Part shown: positions 1 to 7,575 of the stretch, piece after piece
Layout of the letters: each line of letters starts with the position of its first letter
Position numbering within the stretch: the first letter of the stretch is position 1
DNA from: an uncultured Bacteroidia bacterium
Lineage (GTDB): Bacteria > Bacteroidota > Bacteroidia > NS11-12g > UBA9320
Assembly: GCA_943787465.1 (NCBI GenBank)
Contig: CALSMN010000007.1
Coordinates: forward strand, 1 to 58,003
DNA length: 58,003 nucleotides
Reading direction: 5' to 3'
Position numbers and translations under genes: made by a program
The notes under the pieces: generated by a model
What the model saw: only the letters and a program-made list of their open reading frames with translations
Told to the model about the DNA's origin: nothing
The model's database searches: none

Positions 1-1617
1 TGGTTGAAATTACTCGAAAATATCACGAAACAATACACCGATAACTTTAGTAAAATTAAATCGTATGCTCAAAAACTAACAGTAGGGATTCAAATGCAGG
101 AAACCGCAATAAGTGATCAAACTCCTCAAAAATTAACCGCTGATGTCCTAGAAAATATGATCAACACTTGGAAATCAAAGTGGGACTATGAATATGGTGG
201 AATGAAAGGAGCACCTAAGTTTCCGATGCCTAGTAATTATGACTTTTTGTTAGCATATAGTTCCATCATTTCTAACTCATCAATCCAGGATTTTATTGAT
301 ATATCACTTCAGAAAATGGCATTTGGTGGACTCTTTGACCAAATTGGTGGTGGATTTTCAAGATATAGTGTCGATGCTGTTTGGAAAGTCCCCCACTTTG
401 AAAAAATGCTCTATGATAACGCCCAATTGTTAGCCATTTATGCGCGTGCATTTCGAAAAACAAACAATCCCTTATATGCACAAGTCATAAAAAAAACAAT
501 TGACTGGTTACAAAGAGATATGCAGGACAGAAGTGGTTTATTTTATGCTGGGATAGATGCAGATAGTGAAGGAAAAGAAGGCAAATATTATGTGTGGAAT
601 TCTGATGAAGTAAAGCAAAACATTGGTTCCGATTATCCCCTTGTAAAAGCCTACTATGAAATAGACCAGCAAGGACAATGGGAACACCCAAATAATATTC
701 TTCTACGAACTAAGACTGACGCTATCATTGCCTCCGAATTTGATTTAACACCCTCAGAATTAAATCAACGAATAGATGCTGTAAATAAAAAATTACTCCA
801 GGTTCGAAACCAACGTGTAGCTCCTGGATTGGATGATAAATGTCTAACCTCTTGGAATGCAATGATGGTGACAGGCCTTCTCGAAGCATATACAGCCACA
901 CATGATGAAACATGTAAAAACCTTGCGATTCATGCACTAAATCAGATTATTGAGAAACAATATCAGCATGAACAGTTATGGCACAGTTATAAAAATAATC
1001 AATCATCAATATCCGGAATGTTAGAGGATTACGCCTTTGTAATCCAAGCTTGTTTAAATGCATTTTCAATTACAGGACAAGAAAAATATTTAGACATAGC
1101 TAATCAACTCACGACGATTAGTCTGCATCGATTTTATGATGTTGAGAAAGCATTTTTTTATTTCAATGAAGAAAATGAATTAATTATTCGTACGGCAGAA
1201 ATTCATGACAATGTAATTCCTTCTTCCAACGCTGTGATGGCCAATAATTTATTGAAATTGGGACTCATTTTAGGCAACCAATCCTATCTTGAACTTGCAG
1301 AGAATCTTGTAGGAAAAGTACAAGCTAATATGGGTACATATCCCAGTGGTCATTGCTATTGGGCACAAACCCATCTAGCCCTATCCTACCCATTTTATGA
1401 GGTTGTCATTGTTGGGAAAAATGCACAACGATTAGCCCTCCAAATGCAGTCAATATTTTTACCCAATACGCTTATTTTATGGACCGCTACATCATCCAAT
1501 ATTTCGATATTTAAAAATCGTTTCAAAAGCAACGAAACATGGATCTATGTTTGTCAAAGAGGAGTTTGTAAGCTACCCGTAAAGACGGTTGAAGAAGCGA
1601 TGGAGCTTATTCAATAA
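1..1617 (+). CDS. DUF255/YyaL-type protein (SPATA20-like), 5' truncated by window edge
   Basis: The frame is open from base 1, so this is the C-terminal part (about 538 residues) of a longer protein rather than a gene starting at the TTG at base 4. The region with GAPKFPMPSNYDFLL and the block GGGFSRYSVD...VPHFEKMLYDNAQL is characteristic of the family with an N-terminal DsbH-like thioredoxin domain followed by an alpha/alpha six-barrel (YyaL, human SPATA20). The thioredoxin part must lie upstream of the window. The family is widespread but its biochemical role is not settled; a cytoplasmic redox or sugar-related role has been proposed. It ends at a terminator shared with the convergent S46 peptidase. 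The family call is firm; the function is not. Confidence 0.9.
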   Translation, partial: WLKLLENITKQYTDNFSKIKSYAQKLTVGIQMQETAISDQTPQKLTADVLENMINTWKSKWDYEYGGMKGAPKFPMPSNYDFLLAYSSIISNSSIQDFIDISLQKMAFGGLFDQIGGGFSRYSVDAVWKVPHFEKMLYDNAQLLAIYARAFRKTNNPLYAQVIKKTIDWLQRDMQDRSGLFYAGIDADSEGKEGKYYVWNSDEVKQNIGSDYPLVKAYYEIDQQGQWEHPNNILLRTKTDAIIASEFDLTPSELNQRIDAVNKKLLQVRNQRVAPGLDDKCLTSWNAMMVTGLLEAYTATHDETCKNLAIHALNQIIEKQYQHEQLWHSYKNNQSSISGMLEDYAFVIQACLNAFSITGQEKYLDIANQLTTISLHRFYDVEKAFFYFNEENELIIRTAEIHDNVIPSSNAVMANNLLKLGLILGNQSYLELAENLVGKVQANMGTYPSGHCYWAQTHLALSYPFYEVVIVGKNAQRLALQMQSIFLPNTLILWTATSSNISIFKNRFKSNETWIYVCQRGVCKLPVKTVEEAMELIQ

Positions 1618-1618
1618 A

Positions 1619-1644
1619 AAAGGCTCTTCTTCTGAAGAGCCTTT
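1619..1644. terminator. Bidirectional intrinsic terminator
   Basis: A perfect 11-bp inverted repeat (AAAGGCTCTTC / GAAGAGCCTTT, 4-nt TTCT loop) lies between the stops of two convergent genes. It is flanked by A-rich DNA on the left and TTT on the right, so it can end transcription on both strands. Confidence 0.85.
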
Positions 1645-1663
1645 AAAAAGAATAGTTTAAAAA

Positions 1664-3841
1664 TTACCTCGCTAATGTCATTTCATCAACAATGTGCTTA
1701 GCACCTGCAAGCTTATCGATGCACCACAATACGTAGCGAATATCTACCGATATAGTCCGTTGCAAGTCTGGTTCAAAAGCAATATCACCGCTCATGGCTT
1801 CCCAATTACCATCGAAAGCCAATCCAATTAACTCCCCATTTCCATTAATAACAGGACTACCTGAGTTACCTCCAGTGATATCATTGTTCGTCAAAAAACA
1901 GATACGTAAATCTTCTCCAGGTTTTGCATAATCCCCATAATTTTGATTTTTAGCAACGTCCAAGTAGTTGGCTGGCAAATCAAATTCATCATCCCCAGGT
2001 TGGTACTTTTCCATGACCCCTTTCATGGTAGTATAGTGTTTGTATTGCATAGCATCTCCAGGCGAGTAGTCTAAAACTTGACCATACGTAAATCGCATGC
2101 TGCTATTTGCATCAGGTGCAAAAGCTTTATTGGGATGCATTTGAAATAACGCGGCTTTGTACAAACGATCGGCGGTAGCTCTTTTTAGATCAGCTTCTGC
2201 AAATACTGCTTGAAGATCGTTTAAATAGAAATCTAACATAATCGCCGAAAACTTAACACCTTGATCCTTTTTTAACTTTTTAGGATTGGGATTATTTAAA
2301 AAATTCATGGCTCTATCCTTATTCACTAGAATAGATTTATCAAAAATACATGCAGCCATCGCTTGAGTGTTACCTTTGAATTTGGCAATCATCTCATTAA
2401 AAGCAGCTGGTCTTAAATCAGCACTTAGGTCATTCATATAAAAATCAAGCATTGCTACCATCACTTCTTGGTCAATTGGAGCATAATAATCTTTAAAATT
2501 ACCCTCTGTAGATTCTTTAAGACGACCTATCATTCCGTCAATTTGAGATTGAATTTCAGCTTTTTTTGTTTTGTCTTTTTCTGATGAAAGCATGGCATAC
2601 ATACTAGCTAATCTCCCAAAACCAAACCCATACTTCGTAAACTCAATACCATAAATTGCTTCCATCCAATAGGTTTCAGCTAGTTTTTTTGAATCATAAA
2701 CGTCGTAAGCATCTTTATACATTGTGAGCACATCGCCAAACTTGTCTTTTCTTAATTTATCCCCACTATTTACCCATGCTTGAAAAGCAGCTTCTTCAGC
2801 TCTTTTCTTCCCTTCAATATCTAATCGTTTGAGGCCTCGAGTTTGTCCCATAAAATATTTCCAGTAATTAGCAACTTGAGCATGTTTAGCAGCATACATT
2901 AAATCTACAGCTTCATCTTTCTTTTGATATTTTTCGTACACATCTAATTTAGCACGTCTAATTTTAACTCGAGCAGGCTGATCAATTTCTGTTGCATTTT
3001 TCACTCCATAAGAAGACAAATAACGATCGGTACTTCCAGGAAAACCCCAAATCATGGCAAAATCACCTTTATCTACCCCTTTCATACTTACGGGAAGATG
3101 GTGCTTTGGGGTATAAGGAATATTGTCTTCTGAATATGTTTTAGTTGCTTTGTTATCTCTTGAGGCATATACTCTAAACATAGAAAAGTCACCTGTGTGT
3201 CTGGGCCACATCCAGTTATCGGTATCGCCACCATACTTACCTACAGACTCAGGTGGAGTTCCAACTAGACGAACATCTCCAAACGTTTCATAAACATAGG
3301 CGTAGTATTTATTTCCACTAAACATTTCTTTGATATCGACATCATAGGCACCGGAGTCGGATAATGTTTTTCGAACTTCTGAAGAATGCTCAGCAATCAT
3401 TTTTGCTCTATTTTCATCGGTCACACCCGCTAAAATATCATCGGTTATGTCTTCAATTTTTACCAAAAATGATACGCTAAAACCAGCAGACAATTCAGCC
3501 GCTTTTGTTTTGGCCCAAAACCCATTTTTTAAGTGATTTGCTGTTGTCGTACTTAATTTTTGGATTGCACTATATCCACAGTGGTGGTTAGTTAAAATCA
3601 AGCCTTGACTGCTAATAATTTCTCCTGTACAAAAACCAGAACCAAGACGAACAATTGCATCTTTCATGCTGCTTTTATTGATATCATAAATTTGCTCTGG
3701 GGATAATACTAAACCCAATCGCTGCATTTCAGCATAGTTGTCTGTGAGCAAAGCAGGAATCCACATTCCTTCATCTGCTTTAGAGATTTGACTACTTAAA
3801 AGTGTAGTTAACCCTAGAATCAATGTAAATATTTTTTTCAT
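1664..3841 (-). CDS. S46 family dipeptidyl-peptidase (DPP7-like)
   Basis: 725 residues from the ATG that opens a clear signal peptide (MKKIFTLILGLTTLLSS). A 40-residue upstream extension of the frame is unlikely because the signal peptide would become internal. S46 serine-protease motifs are visible: TNHHCGY near residue 86 (His), GGDTDNWMWPRHTGDF near 225 (Asp) and GGNSGSPV near 648 (Ser nucleophile). The segment after the Ser, FDGNWEAMSGD, resembles DPP7 (hydrophobic P1 preference) more than DPP11 (Asp/Glu), judged from memory. S46 enzymes cut dipeptides from the N terminus of peptides in the periplasm and feed peptide use. It is a single gene, convergent with its left neighbour. Confidence 0.93.
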   Translation of the reverse strand: MKKIFTLILGLTTLLSSQISKADEGMWIPALLTDNYAEMQRLGLVLSPEQIYDINKSSMKDAIVRLGSGFCTGEIISSQGLILTNHHCGYSAIQKLSTTTANHLKNGFWAKTKAAELSAGFSVSFLVKIEDITDDILAGVTDENRAKMIAEHSSEVRKTLSDSGAYDVDIKEMFSGNKYYAYVYETFGDVRLVGTPPESVGKYGGDTDNWMWPRHTGDFSMFRVYASRDNKATKTYSEDNIPYTPKHHLPVSMKGVDKGDFAMIWGFPGSTDRYLSSYGVKNATEIDQPARVKIRRAKLDVYEKYQKKDEAVDLMYAAKHAQVANYWKYFMGQTRGLKRLDIEGKKRAEEAAFQAWVNSGDKLRKDKFGDVLTMYKDAYDVYDSKKLAETYWMEAIYGIEFTKYGFGFGRLASMYAMLSSEKDKTKKAEIQSQIDGMIGRLKESTEGNFKDYYAPIDQEVMVAMLDFYMNDLSADLRPAAFNEMIAKFKGNTQAMAACIFDKSILVNKDRAMNFLNNPNPKKLKKDQGVKFSAIMLDFYLNDLQAVFAEADLKRATADRLYKAALFQMHPNKAFAPDANSSMRFTYGQVLDYSPGDAMQYKHYTTMKGVMEKYQPGDDEFDLPANYLDVAKNQNYGDYAKPGEDLRICFLTNNDITGGNSGSPVINGNGELIGLAFDGNWEAMSGDIAFEPDLQRTISVDIRYVLWCIDKLAGAKHIVDEMTLAR

Positions 3842-4043
3842 GTTTCGAATATTATAAATAAGTATGGCAAATCTCTTATTTTTACAATAATATCCTACAT
3901 GGATTGGATAAAGTTCTATAATATTTCGATGATAAGGAATTAAAACAACATCTAAAATCAATCAAATATCAAGACTAAATGGCAATTAAATTTTTTTTTA
4001 ACTTTGTAATAAATCAAATTTCAAACATCCAAAAAATTAAGCA

Positions 4044-4652
4044 ATGAAACAATCCATATTTATATTTAGTATCCTTATAATATCAGCATTTACAATAAGT
4101 TGTGAAGATGATAAAAAAAAGAACCATAAAAATGATTCAGATGACACAGATGTTAACGATGTTGAAGATAAAAAAAAGTATTCTAAAAACAATTCCGAAG
4201 ATACAGATGCAATTGGCACAAAAGAATGGTCTGAATTTGATAAAAGAACATTCAGAAATGACATGTATGATCAAGATGAATTTGCTGTATTTGGTGAATA
4301 TAAAAATGATTTTATTGATTGTTGCCTTGAAAAGTGCCAAAAAAATTATTCTTCCTATGCAGAAGCTGTGAGTGACGAGGTTGGGTTAGAAAGAATAGGT
4401 GAACAATGCGCTTTAAAATTTGTTTCTGAAATTGATTTGAATGATAGTTGGTCTGATTATGAGAAACGAAAATTTCGAAGTGACATGAGAAAAATTCCAG
4501 AACTTTCAAATTTTGGTGAAAATGAAGATATTTTTATTGAATGTTATTTGGATAAGCTACAAGCAAACTACTCTTCATATGCTGAAGCTGACCAGGACGA
4601 AGATGGATGCACCAAATTATCTATTGAATGTGCTTCAGAAATCTATTACTAA
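4044..4652 (+). CDS. Uncharacterised lipoprotein with two tandem ~66-residue repeats
   Basis: 202 residues. A lipoprotein signal ends at Cys20 (FTISC). A very acidic/lysine-rich linker follows, itself duplicated: KKKNHKNDSDDTD at about 24-36 and KKKYSKNNSEDTD at about 43-55. Two homologous domains come next, at about 62-130 and 136-202. They share W-S-[ED]-[FY]-[DE]-K-R, F-R-[NS]-D-M, F-[IE]-[DE]-C and an exactly repeated NYSSYAEA, at an offset of 74 residues. Repeat 1 has several Cys (CCLEKC plus a later Cys), while repeat 2 has lost two of them. I know of no function. The fold could be a small helical Cys-containing domain seen in other Bacteroidota lipoproteins. It is single, between divergent and unrelated genes. 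Confidence 0.75.
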   Translation: MKQSIFIFSILIISAFTISCEDDKKKNHKNDSDDTDVNDVEDKKKYSKNNSEDTDAIGTKEWSEFDKRTFRNDMYDQDEFAVFGEYKNDFIDCCLEKCQKNYSSYAEAVSDEVGLERIGEQCALKFVSEIDLNDSWSDYEKRKFRSDMRKIPELSNFGENEDIFIECYLDKLQANYSSYAEADQDEDGCTKLSIECASEIYY

Positions 4653-4708
4653 AAAATAGAATTTTTACAAAGCGTTATTATCATTTTAAAAAATTCAGAC
4701 TTCCCTTC

Positions 4709-4729
4709 AATTCTGTATGATACAGAATT
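4709..4729. repeat. 21-bp near-perfect palindrome
   Basis: AATTCTGTAT-G-ATACAGAATT is a 10+1+10 perfect inverted repeat in the gap after the duplicated-repeat lipoprotein. No T-run follows, so it looks more like a dimeric protein-binding site than a terminator. No regulator can be assigned. Confidence 0.5.
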
Positions 4730-4765
4730 CAACAAGAATTTCCACCTAATAATGAACACTCATCA

Positions 4766-4983
4766 TTAATTTAGAAACCCAACTCCTGCAGTTTTATTGG
4801 TATTTAAATCGATTATAATGAATGATCCATTAATTCGATGATTACTAAATTTATCGTAATAAATTGGTTTATTTAGAAGAAAATTAACTGAACCAATATC
4901 ATTCATTTGAGTTCCTTAAATGTCAAAATTATCAACTTAAAATTGTAAAGGAATTTGGCCATTTATAGCTTCAGCATAAGCCA
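4766..4983 (-). pseudogene. Decayed C-terminal fragment of sulfate adenylyltransferase subunit 1 (cysN)
   Basis: On the minus strand, 4766-4906 encodes 46 residues beginning MNDIGSVNFLLNKPIYYDKF, then GSFIIIDLNTNK, and ending at a TAA. This matches the C-terminal beta-barrel end of CysN, which typically reads NDIG-V...P-..D-Y..NR.TGSFILID..TN.TVAAGMI. The frame continues upstream through two in-frame stops (near 4914 and 4938), with residues VDNFDI and GTQ between them and GQIPLQF beyond, up to about 4983. No start or GTPase domain remains, so this is a fossil. It fills most of the 355-base gap 4653-5007. The neighbouring gene on the right also belongs to sulfur amino-acid metabolism, which hints that a sulfate-assimilation locus once stood here. 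Confidence 0.7.
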
Positions 4984-4994
4984 AAACTTATATG

Positions 4995-5002
4995 TACATT
5001 TG
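4995..5002 (+). promoter_or_regulatory. -7 box TACATTTG for the CBS/cysteine synthase gene
   Basis: An exact match to the Bacteroidota TAnnTTTG element. The ATG follows after only 5 nt, so the mRNA is predicted to be leaderless or nearly so. No clear -33 TTG is visible. Confidence 0.45.
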
Positions 5003-5007
5003 AACTA

Positions 5008-6372
5008 ATGTATTATAATGATATCTTAGAAACCATTGGAAACACACCTCTAGTAAAACTAAATCGCACCGTTTCAGAATTACCATGTACTGTTTTGGCC
5101 AAGATAGAATCTACCAATCCTGGCAACTCTGTAAAAGATCGTATGGCTCTTAAAATGATAGAAGATGCTGAAGCCGATGGTCGTTTAAAACCTGGAGGAA
5201 CGATAGTGGAGGGCACAAGCGGGAATACAGGCATGGGATTGGCAATAGCTGGTGTAGTTAAAGGATATAAATGCATTTTTGTAACTACTGATAAACAAAG
5301 TAAGGAAAAAGTAGATGCTCTCAAATCTGTAGGAGCTGAAGTAATCGTTTGTCCTACTGATGTAGATCCAAATGATTCCAGATCTTACTATTCAGTTTCT
5401 AAACGATTAGGTAAGGAAATACCCAATGCCTGGTATGTTAATCAATATGACAATCCAAGTAATGTACAAGCTCATTATGAAAGCACTGGTCCCGAAATTT
5501 GGGAACAAACCGAAGGAAAAATCACTCATTTTGTAGTGGGTGTTGGAACAGGAGGTACGATCAGTGGAGTCGGAAAATATTTAAAAGAAAAAAACCCAAA
5601 TATTCAATGTTGGGGTATCGATACATATGGTTCGGTATTTAAAAAGTACCACGAAACGGGTGAATTTGATGAAAAAGAGATCTATCCCTACATCACTGAG
5701 GGTATTGGAGAAGATATTCTTCCCCAATGTGTCAATTTTGACATCATTGACCACTTTGAAAAAGTCACCGATAAAGATGGATTATTATGGCAACGTAAAA
5801 TTGCAAGAGAGGAAGGCATTTTAGCTGGTAATAGTGCTGGAAGTGCTGTAAAAGGTATTTTGCAATGTGCTCATATGCTTAAACCTACAGATGTGGTTGT
5901 CGTTTTGTTCCATGATCATGCTACTCGATATATGGGAAAAGCATTCAACGATGAATGGATGAAAGAACGGGGTTTTTTAGATGCTAAACCAAAAACTGCC
6001 GAAGATATCATCCAATCACACAAACATTTACCCATGCTCACAGTCACGAACACTGATCAGGTAGGAGTTGCTTTTAAACTTATGGAAAAACACGGTATAT
6101 CTCAATTACCAGTAAAAAATAAAGATGGTGAATTTGTAGGTTCGGTAAATGATCATCACTTACTTTCATTATTGCTTAAAAACCCTTCTTTATCATCTCA
6201 AACTATTAATGATGTTATGCAACAACCTTTTCCTATGGTAGAATATTCAGAAAATATTGAAGTTGTATCTCGATTAATTAATAAAGAACATCCGGCAGTA
6301 TTAGTAAAAGAATTAAGTGGATCTATTCATATTTTAACAAAATATGATTTGATTGGCGCACTGGCTAACTAA
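5008..6372 (+). CDS. PLP-dependent cystathionine beta-synthase / cysteine synthase with CBS domain pair
   Basis: 454 residues. The N-terminal fold-type II PLP domain carries NPGNSVKDRMAL (Schiff-base Lys43), GTSGNTGMGLA (PLP phosphate/substrate loop) and a second glycine-rich VGVGTGGTISG. A CBS domain pair occupies roughly residues 330-454 (HLPMLTVTNTDQVGVAF... and DVMQQPFPMVEYSENIEVV). This layout is that of cystathionine beta-synthase, but in bacteria such proteins may use O-acetylserine or serine, with sulfide or homocysteine, so the exact reaction is open. The CBS pair suggests nucleotide or AdoMet control. The start MYYNDILETIGNTPLVKL is where the family usually begins. It stands alone next to a cysN fossil. 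Confidence 0.92.
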   Translation: MYYNDILETIGNTPLVKLNRTVSELPCTVLAKIESTNPGNSVKDRMALKMIEDAEADGRLKPGGTIVEGTSGNTGMGLAIAGVVKGYKCIFVTTDKQSKEKVDALKSVGAEVIVCPTDVDPNDSRSYYSVSKRLGKEIPNAWYVNQYDNPSNVQAHYESTGPEIWEQTEGKITHFVVGVGTGGTISGVGKYLKEKNPNIQCWGIDTYGSVFKKYHETGEFDEKEIYPYITEGIGEDILPQCVNFDIIDHFEKVTDKDGLLWQRKIAREEGILAGNSAGSAVKGILQCAHMLKPTDVVVVLFHDHATRYMGKAFNDEWMKERGFLDAKPKTAEDIIQSHKHLPMLTVTNTDQVGVAFKLMEKHGISQLPVKNKDGEFVGSVNDHHLLSLLLKNPSLSSQTINDVMQQPFPMVEYSENIEVVSRLINKEHPAVLVKELSGSIHILTKYDLIGALAN

Positions 6373-6413
6373 GCGTGTACACAAAAAAAATCCTATGAGT
6401 TATCCTACGATTT

Positions 6414-6433
6414 TCAACTTTTTAAAAAGTTGA
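6414..6433. terminator. Perfect 20-bp palindrome between convergent genes, possible terminator
   Basis: TCAACTTTTT/AAAAAGTTGA lies between the convergent CBS and aldolase genes, immediately before the aldolase stop codon. The stem is AT-rich with no free loop and no following T-run, so it would be a weak terminator at best. Confidence 0.4.
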
Positions 6434-6435
6434 TG

Positions 6436-7509
6436 TTAAAGTGTATTTACATTATTTAAATCACTGAAGGCCTTTTCGAGTCGGGTAACAAATGTCAACT
6501 CACCTTCTCTCACCCACTTTCTGGGATCATAGTGTTTTTTATTGGGTAAATCAGACCCTTCTGGATTTCCAATTTGTGTTAATAGATAATCTTTTCGATT
6601 CAGCATATAATCTCTAACTCCCTCAGTGAAAGCAAATTGCAAATCAGTATCAATATTCATTTTAATGACACCATAAGAAATACCCTCACGAATTTCCGAT
6701 AAAGTAGATCCTGATCCGCCATGAAAAACAAAATCTATAGGATTATGATTCGTTCCATATTTTTCCTGAACATACACTTGAGAATTCTTTAAGATAATAG
6801 GCGTTAATTTCACATTCCCAGGTTTGTATACACCATGCACATTACCAAATGCAGCTGCAATTGTAAATCGTGGACTTATCTTCATTAACTCTTCATAGGC
6901 GTAGGCTACTTCACTGGGTTGAGTATATAATTTACTGCTATCTACATCGGTATTATCCACACCGTCTTCTTCTCCTCCTGTGATACCTAATTCTATTTCT
7001 AAAGTCATACCCATTTTACTCATGCGTTCTAAATAGGTTTTACAGATCTCTATATTTTCTTCAATAGGCTCCTCTGATAAATCAATCATGTGAGAACTAT
7101 AAAGCGGCTTGCCTGTTTCCGCAAAATATTTTTCACTAGCATCAAGTAAACCATCAATCCATGGTAATAATTTTTTAGCTGCATGATCGGTATGAAGAAT
7201 AACTGTTGCCCCATATGACTCAGCCAGTTCATGTATATGTTTTGCACCTGCAACACCCCCTTTGATGGCTGCTAATTCGTTAGAATTACTCAACCCTTTT
7301 CCGGCAAAAAATTGTGCTCCACCGTTACTAAATTGGATGATAACAGGAGCATTTAATCTAGCAGCTGTTTCCATAACTGCATTTACCGTACTTGAACTTG
7401 TAACATTGACTGCAGGTAAGGCAAAAGCTTTTTCCTTGGCGTACGAAAAAATAGCTTGGACTTCATCTCCTGTTGCAACTCCTGGTTTTATTGTATGACT
7501 CATATTCAT
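6436..7509 (-). CDS. fbaA: Class II fructose-bisphosphate aldolase
   Basis: 357 residues. It catalyses reversible cleavage of fructose-1,6-bisphosphate in glycolysis/gluconeogenesis in the cytoplasm. Class II zinc-enzyme features are present: LHTDHAAKKLLPW (catalytic Asp and Zn-binding His), the Glu-rich LEIELGITGGEEDGVDN loop, GNVHGVYKPGN and FVFHGGSGS (Zn-binding His and phosphate loop). The length fits the long E. coli-type FbaA subgroup. Two starts are possible, ATG at 7509 (MNMSHT) or ATG at 7503 (MSHTIKPG); family members usually begin at the second. A near-match -7 box (TAATATTG on the minus strand, 7523-7530) sits 13 or 19 nt upstream. The ABC exporter just upstream may be co-oriented rather than functionally linked. 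Confidence 0.95.
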   Translation of the reverse strand: MNMSHTIKPGVATGDEVQAIFSYAKEKAFALPAVNVTSSSTVNAVMETAARLNAPVIIQFSNGGAQFFAGKGLSNSNELAAIKGGVAGAKHIHELAESYGATVILHTDHAAKKLLPWIDGLLDASEKYFAETGKPLYSSHMIDLSEEPIEENIEICKTYLERMSKMGMTLEIELGITGGEEDGVDNTDVDSSKLYTQPSEVAYAYEELMKISPRFTIAAAFGNVHGVYKPGNVKLTPIILKNSQVYVQEKYGTNHNPIDFVFHGGSGSTLSEIREGISYGVIKMNIDTDLQFAFTEGVRDYMLNRKDYLLTQIGNPEGSDLPNKKHYDPRKWVREGELTFVTRLEKAFSDLNNVNTL

Positions 7510-7575
7510 TAAATTATTGGGGCAATATTACGTATTTTATGTAGTAAATTAAAAGAGTAATTGGGTTAGTTTTTG

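Noticed and set aside
3842-3961. Upstream in-frame extension of the S46 peptidase
   Set aside because: The added 40 residues precede a clear Sec signal peptide, so the ATG at 3841 is the better start.
4102-4371. Second plus-strand ORF inside the duplicated-repeat lipoprotein
   Set aside because: It is a low-complexity Lys/Met/Ile-rich shadow of the lipoprotein frame with no signal or domain.
4750-4768. Small inverted repeat TAATGA...TCATTA
   Set aside because: A 6-bp stem with 7-nt loop in AT-rich DNA is expected by chance, and it overlaps the cysN fossil end.
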